A model generated the notes under the pieces. The model worked only from the letters and a program-made list of their open reading frames with translations, ran no database searches and was not told where the DNA came from. From positions 62,001 through 126,000 of the forward strand of contig NZ_FNDK01000004.1 in NCBI RefSeq assembly GCF_900099605.1: a stretch of DNA of 64,000 bases, written 5' to 3'. Both the position numbers and the translations under genes were made by a program. The stretch comes from Alteribacillus persepolensis (lineage in GTDB: Bacteria > Bacillota > Bacilli > Bacillales > Marinococcaceae). Below are positions 36,843-46,944 of this stretch, in pieces; the stretch's first letter is position 1, and every line of letters begins with the position of its first letter.

Positions 36843-37877
36843 ATGATTGATCGGCTTCAGGAGTTAGGAAAAGAAGCACTCGAAGAAATAAAACAAGCAG
36901 ACACCGTAAAAGCGTTAGATGCTGTTCGTGTCAAATATCTTGGGAAGAAAGGCCCGATTACAGAAGTGCTGCGCGGCATGGGGAAATTGTCCGCCGAAGA
37001 GCGCCCGAAAGTAGGACAGAAGGCAAATGAAGTACGAGAAGAAATTCAACAGCAATTAGAGCAGAAAACAGAAGAGTTGGAAAAAATTGCTTTAGAAGAA
37101 AAGCTGCAGGAAGAAAGCATCGATGTCACGCTGCCTGGAAAAGAAGTGAAACGTGGCGCTCGTCATCCGCTGACTGCAGTGGTCGAAGAAATGGAAGACA
37201 TTTTTATTGGACTTGGTTTTTCTGTTACGGAAGGACCTGAGGTGGAAACAGATTATTATAACTTTGAAGCGTTAAACTTACCGCCTGATCACCCGGCAAG
37301 AGACATGCAGGATTCGTTTTATGTTACTCCAGATATGTTGCTTCGCACGCAAACATCGCCGGTTCAAGCGAGAACAATGGAAAAGTTTAAAGGCAAAGGA
37401 CCTGTAAAAATCGTATGTCCAGGGAAAGTGTACCGCCGTGATGACGACGATGCAACACATTCCCATCAGTTTATGCAAATGGAAGGTTTGTATGTAGATG
37501 AAAACGTGCGAATGAGCGATCTGAAAGGAACGCTAGAAGCTTTTGTAAAAGAATACTTTGGTCCGGATCGCACCATCCGTCTTCGTCCAAGCTTTTTCCC
37601 ATTCACAGAGCCGTCAGTGGAAGTAGATGTGTCTTGCGGTATTTGCGGAGGAGATGGCTGCAGAATTTGTAAACATTCCGGATGGATTGAAGTGTTAGGA
37701 GCTGGCATGGTGCACCCGAATGTTTTAACATATAACGGTTTTGATCCGGAAAAATACAGCGGCTTTGCATTTGGCATGGGTGTTGAACGATTTGCGATGC
37801 TGAAATATGGCATTGATGATATTCGTCACTTTTATACAAATGACATCCGCTTTTTAGAACAATTCAAACGGGTTTAA
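36843..37877 (+). CDS. pheS: Phenylalanyl-tRNA synthetase alpha subunit
   Basis: PheS carries the catalytic class II core of the tetrameric enzyme. The 344 residues start with a tRNA-binding coiled coil (1-~95, rich in Glu/Gln). The core follows with motif 2 [39 protein letters not shown] and motif 3 [18 protein letters not shown] Cys cluster ([16 protein letters not shown]) is typical of the Bacillus enzyme. AAGGAGG precedes ATG 36843. It is co-transcribed with pheT under the T-box. Confidence 0.97.
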   Translation: MIDRLQELGKEALEEIKQADTVKALDAVRVKYLGKKGPITEVLRGMGKLSAEERPKVGQKANEVREEIQQQLEQKTEELEKIALEEKLQEESIDVTLPGKEVKRGARHPLTAVVEEMEDIFIGLGFSVTEGPEVETDYYNFEALNLPPDHPARDMQDSFYVTPDMLLRTQTSPVQARTMEKFKGKGPVKIVCPGKVYRRDDDDATHSHQFMQMEGLYVDENVRMSDLKGTLEAFVKEYFGPDRTIRLRPSFFPFTEPSVEVDVSCGICGGDGCRICKHSGWIEVLGAGMVHPNVLTYNGFDPEKYSGFAFGMGVERFAMLKYGIDDIRHFYTNDIRFLEQFKRV

Positions 37878-37890
37878 GGAGGCTTGAAGA

Positions 37891-40311
37891 ATGCTTGTTT
37901 CATATCAATGGTTAAAAGAATACGTAGATATTAGTGATTTAACAGCGGAAGAAACGGCAGAAAAATTAACGCGCGGCGGTGTAGAAGTAGACTTGCTACA
38001 TCCGAGAAGTGAAGGACTCGATCACATTGTTGTCGGTTTTGTTGAAGAGTGTGAACAACATCCAAATGCTGATAAATTGAGAATTTGTCAGGTGAACACT
38101 GGGAGTGAGACAGCACAGATTATTTGTGGAGCTCCCAACGTGGCAGCTGGCCAAAAAGTGGCTGTGGCCAAGCCGGGAGCAGTTCTTCCGGGCGGGATGA
38201 AAATCAAGAAAGCAAAACTTCGCGGTGAAGCATCTGAAGGGATGATTTGTTCGCTGCAAGAGCTTGGCATTGAACAAAAGCTGGTTGCCAAAGAATTTAT
38301 GGACGGTATTTATGTTTTTCCAGAAGATGCTGAAGTAGGAGCGGACGCAGTGAATGAGCTTGGTCTTCGCGACACGGTTTTAGAGTTGGACCTGACGCCG
38401 AACCGCTCCGACTGCTTGAGTATGATTGGCATTGCTTATGAAATGGCTGCTCTGTTGGACCGAGGTGTACAGCTGCCAGATGCATCCTTTACAGCAGCGA
38501 GTGAATCAGCAGCAAATAAAGTGTCTGTACGTGTGGACGTGCCAGAGGATAATCCGTATTACAGTGCAAAGGTTATTAAAGAAGTAACAATTGGACCATC
38601 ACCGTTATGGATGCAGAATCGCTTAACAGCAGCTGGTATTCGTCCAATTAACAACGTGGTAGATATCACCAACTATGTCCTTATCGAGTATGGGCAGCCG
38701 CTTCATGCATTTGATTTGGACCGGTTTGGTTCTGAGAGCATTGTTGTAAGGCGTGCTCAAGAAGAAGAGACGATAACGACTTTAGATGAGGAAGTACGCA
38801 CTCTTTCTAGTGAACATATGGTTATTACAAATGGAGAAGAGCCAACGGCACTCGCAGGTGTGATGGGCGGTGCTTTCTCAGAAGTGCAAGAAGATACGAC
38901 AGCGATTCTCTTAGAAGCGGCTTATTTCACCCCGGCACGTGTCCGAAAAACATCCAAGGATACGGGGCTGCGCAGTGAATCCAGTATCCGCTTTGAAAAA
39001 GGAATCGACCAAAATCGAGTCGAAGAAGCTTCCGCGCGTGCGGCTTATTTGCTGGAGCGTTATGCAGGCGGCAAAGTGCTTGACGGAACAGTGGAAGAAG
39101 ATCACAGAGTCCAGGAAAAACACGTGATGACAACAGACACAAACCGTGTGAACCAATTGCTTGGTATGGACATCACGCAGGATGATATCGTGTCCATTTT
39201 CCGCCGTCTTCGTTTGCACACCGAAGTGGACGGAGAGAACATAGCAGTAGAAGCATCCACACGAAGGCCGGATCTTCGTATTGAAGAAGATTTAATAGAA
39301 GAAGTGGCCAGGTTGTACGGGTATGATTATATTCCGACGACACTTCCGCATGGAACGACAACACCGGGCGGTTTGAGCACAGAACAAAAAGACCGCCGTA
39401 CGATTCGACGCTTTTTAGAAACAAGCGGGCTTCACGAAGCTATTACCTACTCCTTAACGAGTCCTGATAGAGTAAAACGGTTCTTGTTGTCTGATGTGCC
39501 GGGAACGGTTGATGTTTCATTGCCGATGAGTGAAGAACGCAGCACGATGCGCACAAGTTTAATCCCTCACCTTTTAGATACTGTGCAATATAATCGCAAT
39601 CGCCAAATAAACGATACAGCACTGTTTGAGCTTGGTTCTGTATTTATCGGGGAGGAATCTAGTTTAAGCAGGCAGCCTGAGGAGAAAAAGGTGCTTGCAG
39701 GTGCTGTGACAGGACTTTGGGATGTTCATTTATGGCAAGGAGAAAAGAAGAAGACAGATTTCTTTGTTGTCAAAGGCATTCTTGAAGGGCTGTTTAAGGA
39801 AGTCGGCATTGGTGATCAAGCATTGTTCGCCCCGTCGCGGCATAATGACTTGCACCCGGGAAGAAGTGCTGATGTATCCATTAATGGAAGAACGTTTGGG
39901 TTTATCGGACAAGTTCACCCGAACGTGGAAAAAGAATGGGGCATAAAAGAAACGTATGTTTTTCAATTAGACTTGGACATTTTACTATCTGCAGACAAAG
40001 AACCAACCTCTTATGCAACGCTGCCAAGGTATCCTTCTATTTCGAGAGATATTGCATTGGTCGTTGGGGAAGATGTGGCAGCAGGTGAGGTAAAACAAGT
40101 TATTGAAGAAGCTGGTGGAGAATTGTTAAAACAAGTAACATTGTTTGATGTGTATGAAGGGGAAAACCTCGAAGTAGGTAAAAAATCATTAGCGTTCTCC
40201 CTTGTGTATCTGGATCCGGAACGTACGCTTACCGATGAAGAAGTAACGAAAACCCACGAGCATGTTCTTGCGGAGTTGACTGATAAAGTTCAGGCGGTTC
40301 TTCGTCAATAA
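37891..40311 (+). CDS. pheT: Phenylalanyl-tRNA synthetase beta subunit
   Basis: PheT provides tRNA recognition and editing. The 806 residues have an N-terminal tRNA-binding (EMAP-like) domain (~40-150, VVGFVEECEQHPNADKLRICQVN), the B3/B4 editing domain (~210-390), B5 (~405-475), a catalytically dead class II fold (~490-690) and the C-terminal anticodon-binding FDX domain (~712-805, YPSISRDIALVVGEDV). AAGGAGG lies 13 bases after the pheS stop region, before ATG 37891. A terminator follows. Confidence 0.97.
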   Translation: MLVSYQWLKEYVDISDLTAEETAEKLTRGGVEVDLLHPRSEGLDHIVVGFVEECEQHPNADKLRICQVNTGSETAQIICGAPNVAAGQKVAVAKPGAVLPGGMKIKKAKLRGEASEGMICSLQELGIEQKLVAKEFMDGIYVFPEDAEVGADAVNELGLRDTVLELDLTPNRSDCLSMIGIAYEMAALLDRGVQLPDASFTAASESAANKVSVRVDVPEDNPYYSAKVIKEVTIGPSPLWMQNRLTAAGIRPINNVVDITNYVLIEYGQPLHAFDLDRFGSESIVVRRAQEEETITTLDEEVRTLSSEHMVITNGEEPTALAGVMGGAFSEVQEDTTAILLEAAYFTPARVRKTSKDTGLRSESSIRFEKGIDQNRVEEASARAAYLLERYAGGKVLDGTVEEDHRVQEKHVMTTDTNRVNQLLGMDITQDDIVSIFRRLRLHTEVDGENIAVEASTRRPDLRIEEDLIEEVARLYGYDYIPTTLPHGTTTPGGLSTEQKDRRTIRRFLETSGLHEAITYSLTSPDRVKRFLLSDVPGTVDVSLPMSEERSTMRTSLIPHLLDTVQYNRNRQINDTALFELGSVFIGEESSLSRQPEEKKVLAGAVTGLWDVHLWQGEKKKTDFFVVKGILEGLFKEVGIGDQALFAPSRHNDLHPGRSADVSINGRTFGFIGQVHPNVEKEWGIKETYVFQLDLDILLSADKEPTSYATLPRYPSISRDIALVVGEDVAAGEVKQVIEEAGGELLKQVTLFDVYEGENLEVGKKSLAFSLVYLDPERTLTDEEVTKTHEHVLAELTDKVQAVLRQ

Positions 40312-40321
40312 TAGATGAAAG

Positions 40322-40369
40322 AGGCTGTCCAAAAGGTCGTGAATGTTGATCTTTCGGGCGGCCTTTTTT
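40322..40369 (+). terminator. Terminator of pheST
   Basis: AGGCTGTCC (40322-40330) pairs with GGGCGGCCT (40356-40364, two G-U), with an inner AAAGG/TCTTT helix, followed by six T residues. Confidence 0.82.
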
Positions 40370-40520
40370 ATAAGGTAAGAACGTATAAAAGTTTGGCACT
40401 TTCATGGTTCAGTGCAACCGCCTAGCTGCTCGAGGTTCCTTCGGTCTGTTCATGGAAAGCAAAGGGCAGCTTTCCATAGACGAGCCCCTAGATACCCGGA
40501 GCGGCTTGGCTGGCTTTTAT
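40368..40520 (+). repeat. Dispersed intergenic repeat, family R1, copy A
   Basis: It shares CTCGAGGTTCCTTCGGTC (40429-40446) exactly with copy B at 48962. It also shares the hairpin arms ATGGAAAGC (40452) and GCTTTCCAT (40469), and a similar left part (TTTTTTATAAGGT, GTATAAAAG). The right end is different. Such elements occur between genes in many Bacillaceae. The remaining 200 bases up to zapA hold no supported gene. Confidence 0.7.
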
Positions 40521-40739
40521 GTTTTTTGCACAATAAGGCATGGCTGTTACCTTTTTGGCAAATAGTATAAGAAAGTAGTGATATTGCTGCTTAGGTGGAG
40601 AAGCAGGATGAGCGTTTCAAGTACGCAGAGTATGCAGAGCAATACGTGGGCGGTTACGCTTTTATTAAAATGATTTCCAATCTGATGTGATTTTGTTATG
40701 ATAATGGGTAGGTATTTGGAGATGAAAGGGGCTTGTCTG

Positions 40740-41015
40740 GTGGATGCGGAAAACGATAAAAAACGAACAACCGTTACAATATATGGCCAGCAATACACCA
40801 TAAAAGGAGATGAACCTCCAGAACACGTGCTAGGTGTGGCCGAGTACCTTGATCAAAAAATGAAAGAGTTCAAAGAGCATAATCCATACTTAGATACAAC
40901 AAGATTGGCTGTGTTAACCGCTTTAAATGTTGTGGACGAATATATTAAATTACAGGAAAAATTAGACCGTTATGAAAACGAAGGACGAACGGATGTAGAT
41001 GGGGAACGAGGATAA
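40740..41015 (+). CDS. zapA: Cell division protein ZapA
   Basis: ZapA binds FtsZ and promotes its bundling at midcell. The 91-residue protein has the N-terminal strand region RTTVTIYGQQYTIKG and the conserved helix NPYLDTTRLAVLTALNVVDEYIKLQEK leading into a coiled coil. GTG 40740 follows AAAGGGG by eight bases; the longer frame from 40698 is unlikely. The stop codon abuts the yshB start (TAAATG), so the two are coupled. Confidence 0.92.
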   Translation: MDAENDKKRTTVTIYGQQYTIKGDEPPEHVLGVAEYLDQKMKEFKEHNPYLDTTRLAVLTALNVVDEYIKLQEKLDRYENEGRTDVDGERG

Positions 41016-41558
41016 ATGCTTAGTCTATTGATTATTGTGATATTGTTGGGGAGTTTTTTCATCGGCTTGCGCCGGGGATTTATTTTACAACTTATTCATC
41101 TTGTCAGTTTTTTTGCCGCGCTGTTTGTTGCTTTTTTCTTTTATCGGGAGGCGGCGGAATATTTGCGATTGTGGCTCCCTCATCCGAAAGTAGAATCGGA
41201 TGGAGACGGGGTCATTTCTATGATGGTAGAGTCTTTTAACAATGAAGCCGTTTATTACGCAGGGATTTCTTTTTTCTTGCTGTTTATTATGACAAAAATC
41301 TTGCTGCAAATGATTGGATCAATGCTGGATTTTGTTTCGCGCATTCCTGTGCTGCAAATGGTGAATAGATGGCTTGGCGGATTGTTAGGGTTTGTGGAGA
41401 CATACGTTGTGCTGGTTGTCTTTTTGATAACGGCTGCTTTAATTCCGATTGAGAATCTTCAGCAGATGCTTGAAGGTTCTTGGGTTGCGAACTTGATGAT
41501 CTATCATACTCCATTTTTGTCTGAGTGGCTGCATTCCTTATGGACAGAAGGGGTATAA
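41016..41558 (+). CDS. yshB: CvpA family membrane protein (YshB-like)
   Basis: A 180-residue membrane protein with about four helices (residues 1-22, 24-45, 82-104, 118-142) and CvpA-type features (GLRRGFILQLIHLVSFFAALFVA; NRWLGGLLGFVETYVVL). CvpA is linked to colicin V production and envelope homeostasis in E. coli; its role in Bacillus is unknown. It directly follows zapA, and a terminator at 41561 closes the pair. Confidence 0.88.
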   Translation: MLSLLIIVILLGSFFIGLRRGFILQLIHLVSFFAALFVAFFFYREAAEYLRLWLPHPKVESDGDGVISMMVESFNNEAVYYAGISFFLLFIMTKILLQMIGSMLDFVSRIPVLQMVNRWLGGLLGFVETYVVLVVFLITAALIPIENLQQMLEGSWVANLMIYHTPFLSEWLHSLWTEGV

Positions 41559-41560
41559 GG

Positions 41561-41588
41561 AAAACTTCTCATCATCGAGAAGTTTTTT
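41561..41588 (+). terminator. Terminator after yshB
   Basis: AAAACTTCTC pairs perfectly with GAGAAGTTTT around ATCATC, followed by TT. Confidence 0.88.
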
Positions 41589-41738
41589 CGTCGGCAGGCA
41601 AGAAAAAATATACATATGGATGGCACGATGGTCTATATCGAGCCCGGCAGCTTAGACATTTGCAGGCAAGATGAGATTCAGCTGGGCAGGCAGCTCTGCT
41701 TTTGCAGCACAAGCATCTTGTTGGAAGGGGTAACCTGT

Positions 41739-43466
41739 ATGAATAAGAAAGAGCTTATTAAACATTTAGAAACGATTGCGGTGTATCTCGAGTTAAAAGG
41801 AGAAAATGCGTTTAAAATTTCTGCATACCGTAAAGCCGCACAAGCATTAGAGCAAGATGAGCGGTCCTTACGAGAAATTGATGATCCGGCGGCATTGAAT
41901 GGCATTGGAAAAGGAACGGCTGCGATTATAAAGGAATTGCGTGAGACAGGTCAATCCGAACTGTTGGAAACATTAAAACAAGAAATTCCGTCAGGACTCA
42001 TTCCTTTATTAAAGCTGCCTGGTTTAGGCGGAAAGAAACTAGCCAAACTATATCAGGAGTTAGATGTTGTAGACGCTGCTTCTTTAAAAGAGGCTTGTGA
42101 GCAAGAGCAAGTACAGCAGCTGCCTGGTTTTGGAGCAAAAACGGAACAAAAGATACTGGCAGCTGTACAAGAACAAGGAACACGCCCCGAGAGGCTGCCA
42201 ATCAGTTATATGCTTGATGCGGCTCAAAAAGTGGAAACGGAATTAAATCAATTCGAAGATGTGAAACGCTATGCGAGAGCAGGCAGCTTACGACGGATGG
42301 AAGAGACGGTAAAAGATCTTGATTATATTATATCAACCGAAAAAGGAGATGCTGTACGCGCCCAATTACGAAAGCTGCCATTCATATCGGATATTGTTGC
42401 AGATGGAGAAACAAAAGTCTCTGTGGAACTTGATTTTGAATACAGTATTCAGGTAGATTTTCGCTTAGTGGAAGAAGCTGCATTTGCTACAACGCTCCAT
42501 CATTTTACGGGTTCGAAAGAACATAATGTTATGATGCGCCAACTTGCGAAGGCACAAGGTGAAAAAGTAAGTGAGTACGGGGTGGAAAAGCAAGACACGG
42601 GTGATGTGATTACATTTGAAAGCGAAGAAGGTTTTTATAACCATTTCGGCTTGCACTACATTCCGCCCGAAGCGAGAATTGGCAGAGATGAGATCAATGT
42701 GTATAAAGAGCCGTTTGAAACCGTTCAAAAAACGGATATACGCGGAGACTTGCATATGCACACGACATGGAGCGATGGGGCTGTGTCGATTCGGGAAATG
42801 GCCGAAGAGGGGAGAAAACGCGGCTATGAGTGGATGGCTGTTACGGATCATTCCAAGTTTTTGCAAGTAGCTCACGGCCTTGATGAAGAAAGAGTGCTTC
42901 GTCAAATAGAAGAAATACGCCGCGTTAATGAATCTCTCGATGACATGGAACTGCTGGCGGGAATCGAGATGGATATCCGCCCGGATGCGGTACTTGATTT
43001 AGAAGAAAGCGTATTAAAAGAGCTTGATGTCGTGATTGCTTCTATTCATTCTTCATTTTCACAGACCGAAGAGGAAATCATGCAGCGTCTCGAGGCGGCA
43101 CTGAACAGCCCTTATGTCCATATCATCGCCCATCCTACAGGAAGGCTGATTGGAAGGCGGGAAGGTTATAAAGTGAACGTAGACTGGCTGTTAAAACGGG
43201 CAGGTGAAACACAAACAGCCGTTGAATTAAACGCGAATCCGAACCGGCTTGATCTGAATGCCGGTTGGCTGCGAAAAGCACAAGAGTACGAGACGTTTGT
43301 GACAATTAACACGGATGCCCATCACCCCGGAATGCTGGATGACATGGAGGTTGGGACGGGTATTGCTAGAAAAGCCCTCTTGAAAAAAGAACAAATCATC
43401 AATACGAAACGGTATGAAGATCTGGCTGCTTTTCTGCATACGAAACGAGCACACTTGAAAGCGTAA
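41739..43466 (+). CDS. polX: DNA polymerase/3'-5' exonuclease PolX
   Basis: A family X gap-filling polymerase for base excision repair. The 575 residues comprise an 8-kDa HhH domain (~1-80), fingers (~85-150, GLGGKKLAKLYQELD, GFGAKTEQKI), a palm (~180-320, GSLRRMEETVKDLDYIIST with catalytic Asp residues, VDFRLV) and a C-terminal PHP exonuclease domain (~335-575, DLHMHTTWSDG, VTDHS, GIEMDI, HPTGR, TDAHH). ATG 41739 follows GGAAGGGG; the frame upstream to 41616 is not supported. Confidence 0.95.
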   Translation: MNKKELIKHLETIAVYLELKGENAFKISAYRKAAQALEQDERSLREIDDPAALNGIGKGTAAIIKELRETGQSELLETLKQEIPSGLIPLLKLPGLGGKKLAKLYQELDVVDAASLKEACEQEQVQQLPGFGAKTEQKILAAVQEQGTRPERLPISYMLDAAQKVETELNQFEDVKRYARAGSLRRMEETVKDLDYIISTEKGDAVRAQLRKLPFISDIVADGETKVSVELDFEYSIQVDFRLVEEAAFATTLHHFTGSKEHNVMMRQLAKAQGEKVSEYGVEKQDTGDVITFESEEGFYNHFGLHYIPPEARIGRDEINVYKEPFETVQKTDIRGDLHMHTTWSDGAVSIREMAEEGRKRGYEWMAVTDHSKFLQVAHGLDEERVLRQIEEIRRVNESLDDMELLAGIEMDIRPDAVLDLEESVLKELDVVIASIHSSFSQTEEEIMQRLEAALNSPYVHIIAHPTGRLIGRREGYKVNVDWLLKRAGETQTAVELNANPNRLDLNAGWLRKAQEYETFVTINTDAHHPGMLDDMEVGTGIARKALLKKEQIINTKRYEDLAAFLHTKRAHLKA

Positions 43467-43616
43467 CGGTCTGCCGGCGGGTGGAGAGTGTGATACAAGC
43501 TAGATCGGCATTGGCAGAAAAAGGAACATGATGACAGACAGGAAAGATATAGAAAGACGAAGCTTTTGTCACGAGATGCTGGCAGAAGCCAAGTTTTTTT
43601 AAAAAGGGTGAAATGG

Positions 43617-45974
43617 ATGAATGCACGAGTCAGACGTGTTTTAGAATATGACAAAATGAAAGAACAGCTAAAAGCTCATGCAGCGTCTTCGTTAGGCCGG
43701 CAAAAAATTGATGCATTGACACCATATACTGATTTAGCCGCTGCGAAAAAAGAACAAGAGCGCACATATGAAGGCACAAAAGTGCTCCGCCTAAAAGGTC
43801 AGGCGCCTTTAGGGGGGATACGGAGCATTTATGCCCACGTCAAGCGCGCCCAAATCGGCGGCATGTTACATCCTGATGAATTAATGGAGGTAGCAGATAC
43901 CATTTATGCAAGCCGCCGATTGAAGTCTTTTATTGAAACAATGGTCGAAGAAGAGGTGGAGCTGCCACTTTTGCTGGAACTAGTCAGAGAGATCGTGCCG
44001 CTGACAGATCTCGAGCGGGCCATCAAGCAATGCATTGACGATCATGGTGAGGTGATGGATGGAGCCAGTCCTGCTCTTCGAAGTGTTCGGCAGCAAATTC
44101 GAACCAGTGAAGCTGAGGTACGCTCTAAGTTAGAACAGCTGATTCGCTCGTCTGGACAGCAAAAGAAGTTATCGGATGCCATCGTGACGATTCGAAATGA
44201 CCGCTATGTGATTCCGGTAAAACAAGAATATCGAACTTCCTTTGGCGGTATTGTCCATGATCAGTCTTCTTCTGGAGCAACGCTGTTCATTGAGCCGCAA
44301 TCGGTTGTACAAATGAACAATAAATTAAGAGAAGCACGAGTGAAAGAACGCCAAGAAGTCGAAAGAATATTACAAGAGCTGTCAGCTCATGTACAAGAAC
44401 ATACCGACGAACTAGTCCAAAACAGCGACTATTTGGCCGAGCTGGACTTTCTCTTTTGCAAAGCATACTACGCAAAAGCAATCGATGCCGTGCAGCCTCG
44501 TTTAAACGACGAAGGCCGGTTTCGGTTTAAACAAGCCAGACACCCTCTTATTTCACAAGAAGAAGTCGTTCCGATTGATGTGGAACTGGGAGACGATTTT
44601 TCTTCCTTAGTGATTACGGGGCCAAATACCGGCGGGAAGACGGTCACGCTAAAAACGGCGGGGCTGTTGACAATGATGGCACAGTCAGGCCTGTTCCTGC
44701 CAGTGGACGAGGATTCAGAGGCAGCGGTATTTACCGATGTGTTTGCAGATATCGGAGATGAACAGTCGATTGAACAAAATCTTAGTACATTTTCTTCCCA
44801 TATGACAAACATTGTTGATATTTTGCAGCACATTAATCATACAAGTCTTGTTTTGTTTGATGAAATTGGAGCAGGAACAGACCCGACAGAAGGAGCGGCG
44901 CTTGCTGTTTCGATTCTTGACTACGTGTACCAAACCGGTGCGAAACTGATTGCTACTACTCACTACAGTGAACTAAAAGGGTATGCTTATAATCGCGAAG
45001 GTGTAATGAATGCAAGTGTGGAATTTGATGTCGATACACTCAGTCCAACATACCGTCTGTTAATTGGTGTGCCAGGGCGCAGTAATGCGTTTGCGATTTC
45101 ACGCCGTCTCGGCTTGGATGAAAACATTATCCAAAATGCCGAAAAAGAGATTGACGCAGAAAACCGACAAGTGGAAAAAATGATTACATCGTTAGATGAA
45201 AAACGCCGGGACGCTGAACAAGAAATGACGGAAGCAGCACAAATAAGAGAGCAGGCCGAAGAGCTTCATAAAGAACTGGAGCAGAGAATACAAGCGTGGA
45301 ATAACCAAAAAGAAAAGTTAATGAAAGAAGCGGAAGAAAAAGCAGAAGCGGAAGTGAAAAAAGCGCAGCAGAAAGCAGAAGACATTATCCGGGATTTGCG
45401 AGATCTGCAAAAAGAAGGATACCACGTCAAAGAACACCAGTTCATTGATGCGAAAAAAGGACTAGATGAAGCGGCTCCTAAACTCACCAAACGCCAAAAA
45501 CAAATTAAAAAACAAGCGCAAAAAGCTCAGTCCTTCAGCCCTGGTGATGAAGTGCGTGTACTTAGTTTTGGCCAAAAAGGACAAGTGTTGGAAAAGGTTA
45601 ACAACAAAGAATATCAGGTGCAGCTTGGTATTATGAAAGTCAATGTAAAAGCAGAGGATATGGAAAAGGTGAAGGCAGAGCCAGTGAAACAACCTTCCCG
45701 GCCGGTAACAACAGTTTCTAGAAATACTCATGTGAAGCCAGAGCTTGATTTGCGCGGCATGCGTTATGAAGAAGCGATGCATAAAGTAGAAAAGTATCTC
45801 GATGACGCAGTATTAGCAGGGTATCCGCAAGTTCATATTATTCACGGAAAAGGCACCGGAGCACTGAGAAAAGGTGTTAAAGAGCTGTTAAAAAAACATC
45901 CTAGTGTCAATCAAACGCGCGATGGCGGGATGAATGAAGGCGGCATGGGGAATACCGTGGTGCAATTAAAGTAA
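43617..45974 (+). CDS. mutS2: MutS2 ATPase/endonuclease (RqcU)
   Basis: MutS2 binds stalled or collided ribosomes and branched DNA; in B. subtilis it has been tied to ribosome rescue. The 785 residues hold the MutS-like core and clamp (1-~310) and an ATPase domain with Walker A GPNTGGKTVTLKT (~331) and Walker B VLFDEIGAGTDPTEGAAL (~405). A coiled coil (~515-635), a KOW-like segment and a C-terminal Smr domain (LDLRGMRYEEAMHKVEKYLDDAVLAG, HGKGTGALRKGV) follow. ATG 43617 matches the family N-terminus; GTG 43608 is the alternative. Confidence 0.95.
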   Translation: MNARVRRVLEYDKMKEQLKAHAASSLGRQKIDALTPYTDLAAAKKEQERTYEGTKVLRLKGQAPLGGIRSIYAHVKRAQIGGMLHPDELMEVADTIYASRRLKSFIETMVEEEVELPLLLELVREIVPLTDLERAIKQCIDDHGEVMDGASPALRSVRQQIRTSEAEVRSKLEQLIRSSGQQKKLSDAIVTIRNDRYVIPVKQEYRTSFGGIVHDQSSSGATLFIEPQSVVQMNNKLREARVKERQEVERILQELSAHVQEHTDELVQNSDYLAELDFLFCKAYYAKAIDAVQPRLNDEGRFRFKQARHPLISQEEVVPIDVELGDDFSSLVITGPNTGGKTVTLKTAGLLTMMAQSGLFLPVDEDSEAAVFTDVFADIGDEQSIEQNLSTFSSHMTNIVDILQHINHTSLVLFDEIGAGTDPTEGAALAVSILDYVYQTGAKLIATTHYSELKGYAYNREGVMNASVEFDVDTLSPTYRLLIGVPGRSNAFAISRRLGLDENIIQNAEKEIDAENRQVEKMITSLDEKRRDAEQEMTEAAQIREQAEELHKELEQRIQAWNNQKEKLMKEAEEKAEAEVKKAQQKAEDIIRDLRDLQKEGYHVKEHQFIDAKKGLDEAAPKLTKRQKQIKKQAQKAQSFSPGDEVRVLSFGQKGQVLEKVNNKEYQVQLGIMKVNVKAEDMEKVKAEPVKQPSRPVTTVSRNTHVKPELDLRGMRYEEAMHKVEKYLDDAVLAGYPQVHIIHGKGTGALRKGVKELLKKHPSVNQTRDGGMNEGGMGNTVVQLK

Positions 45975-46016
45975 AAGCTGCGTGAATGAGGGTCATGGAA
46001 GGGGAAATAGGAAAAT

Positions 46017-46427
46017 ATGGAAGTGATTATGCAAAACACTTTCGCTGAGACGGCAGCGAACTTTAGTGTAGCCGTCTTGTCTTTGATTGTTTTTTTAGCA
46101 ATCTTTGAAACGATTACTCCTTATAAAAATTGGGAAGAAATTAAGAATGGAAACATCGCTGTTGCCCTTGCTACAGGCGGTAAGTTATTAGGTGTAAGCA
46201 ACATTCTTCGATTTTCGATTGAACATAACGATGCCATCTTAACGGTGATTTTATGGGGAGCATATGGTTTTTTTCTATTAGTGTTAAGTTATGTGATGTT
46301 TGAATTTCTAACACCGATGTTTAAAGTGGATGAAGAGCTGGCGGCGGATAATCGAGCAGTTGGTTTTATTTCGTTTATTATTTCCATAGGTTTATCATAT
46401 GTTATTGGAGCTGGAATATTGGCGTAA
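46017..46427 (+). CDS. yshE: DUF350 family membrane protein (YshE-like)
   Basis: A 136-residue membrane protein with four predicted helices (about 15-32, 48-60, 74-97, 113-135) and the DUF350 look (FLAIFETITPYKNWEEIKNGNIAVALATGGKLLGV). The function is unknown. ATG 46017 is used; ATG 46029 is possible. It follows mutS2 by 42 bases, as in B. subtilis, and a 27-codon frame with its own ribosome site comes 12 bases later. Confidence 0.8.
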   Translation: MEVIMQNTFAETAANFSVAVLSLIVFLAIFETITPYKNWEEIKNGNIAVALATGGKLLGVSNILRFSIEHNDAILTVILWGAYGFFLLVLSYVMFEFLTPMFKVDEELAADNRAVGFISFIISIGLSYVIGAGILA

Positions 46428-46439
46428 GGAGCGAAAAGG

Positions 46440-46523
46440 GTGGAGAGGTTAGCTAAAATTTTAATTGCATGCTGTATCTTATTTGTTATAGCTGGAGCAG
46501 TGTATTTATTGTTTTTTGTGTAA
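46440..46523 (+). CDS. Small single-helix membrane protein (27 residues)
   Basis: GTG 46440 opens a 27-codon frame, MERLAKILIACCILFVIAGA plus a hydrophobic tail ending FFV, with AAGGAG nine bases upstream. It is basic at the N-terminus and otherwise one membrane helix. It lies 12 bases after yshE and before a terminator, so it would be the last gene of mutS2-yshE. I do not recognise it. It is shorter than usual annotation limits. Confidence 0.55.
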   Translation: MERLAKILIACCILFVIAGAVYLLFFV

Positions 46524-46565
46524 GGCAGCTTTTCAAAGCAGCAGTGCATATATCACACAGATAGA

Positions 46566-46597
46566 AACAGGCGGCAGGTTTTGCTGTCTGTTTTTTT
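46566..46597 (+). terminator. Terminator after yshE and the small ORF
   Basis: ACAGGCGGCAG pairs with TGCTGTCTGT (with G-U), followed by seven T residues. The next 345 bases up to lcfA hold no supported gene; a 77-codon frame at 46669 has neither a ribosome site nor a recognisable domain. Confidence 0.75.
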
Positions 46598-46944
46598 GTT
46601 TTTTCTATAACGTTTATTAGAGTCATCATCTCCTCCCAGCCGACTCTTATCAGGTTGCTTGCGTTTTTGTGATTCTTTCATGCTCGTGCTATCTATTCAC
46701 CTTGACATTCGTAGGAGAAGCCATGTTTCGTACCCATATATATTTTTGTAAACGTTGGTGGAATTCGCTATGTTTTTTCTTTTACTTAGTCTGGCAGTTG
46801 GGGTGGAACCTCAAATATTTGAATGCGGCTGTAAAAAAAGAAGGAAAGGAAAAGAATAACACAGAAGGGATGATATGGAAACAAAAGCATAAAATAGGGT
46901 AGGCGCATAAGATGGTGAATTGTTTTTCTAAAGGAGGAAAAACC

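Noticed and set aside
46669-46902. A 77-codon frame before lcfA
   Set aside because: No ribosome site, mixed composition and no domain.
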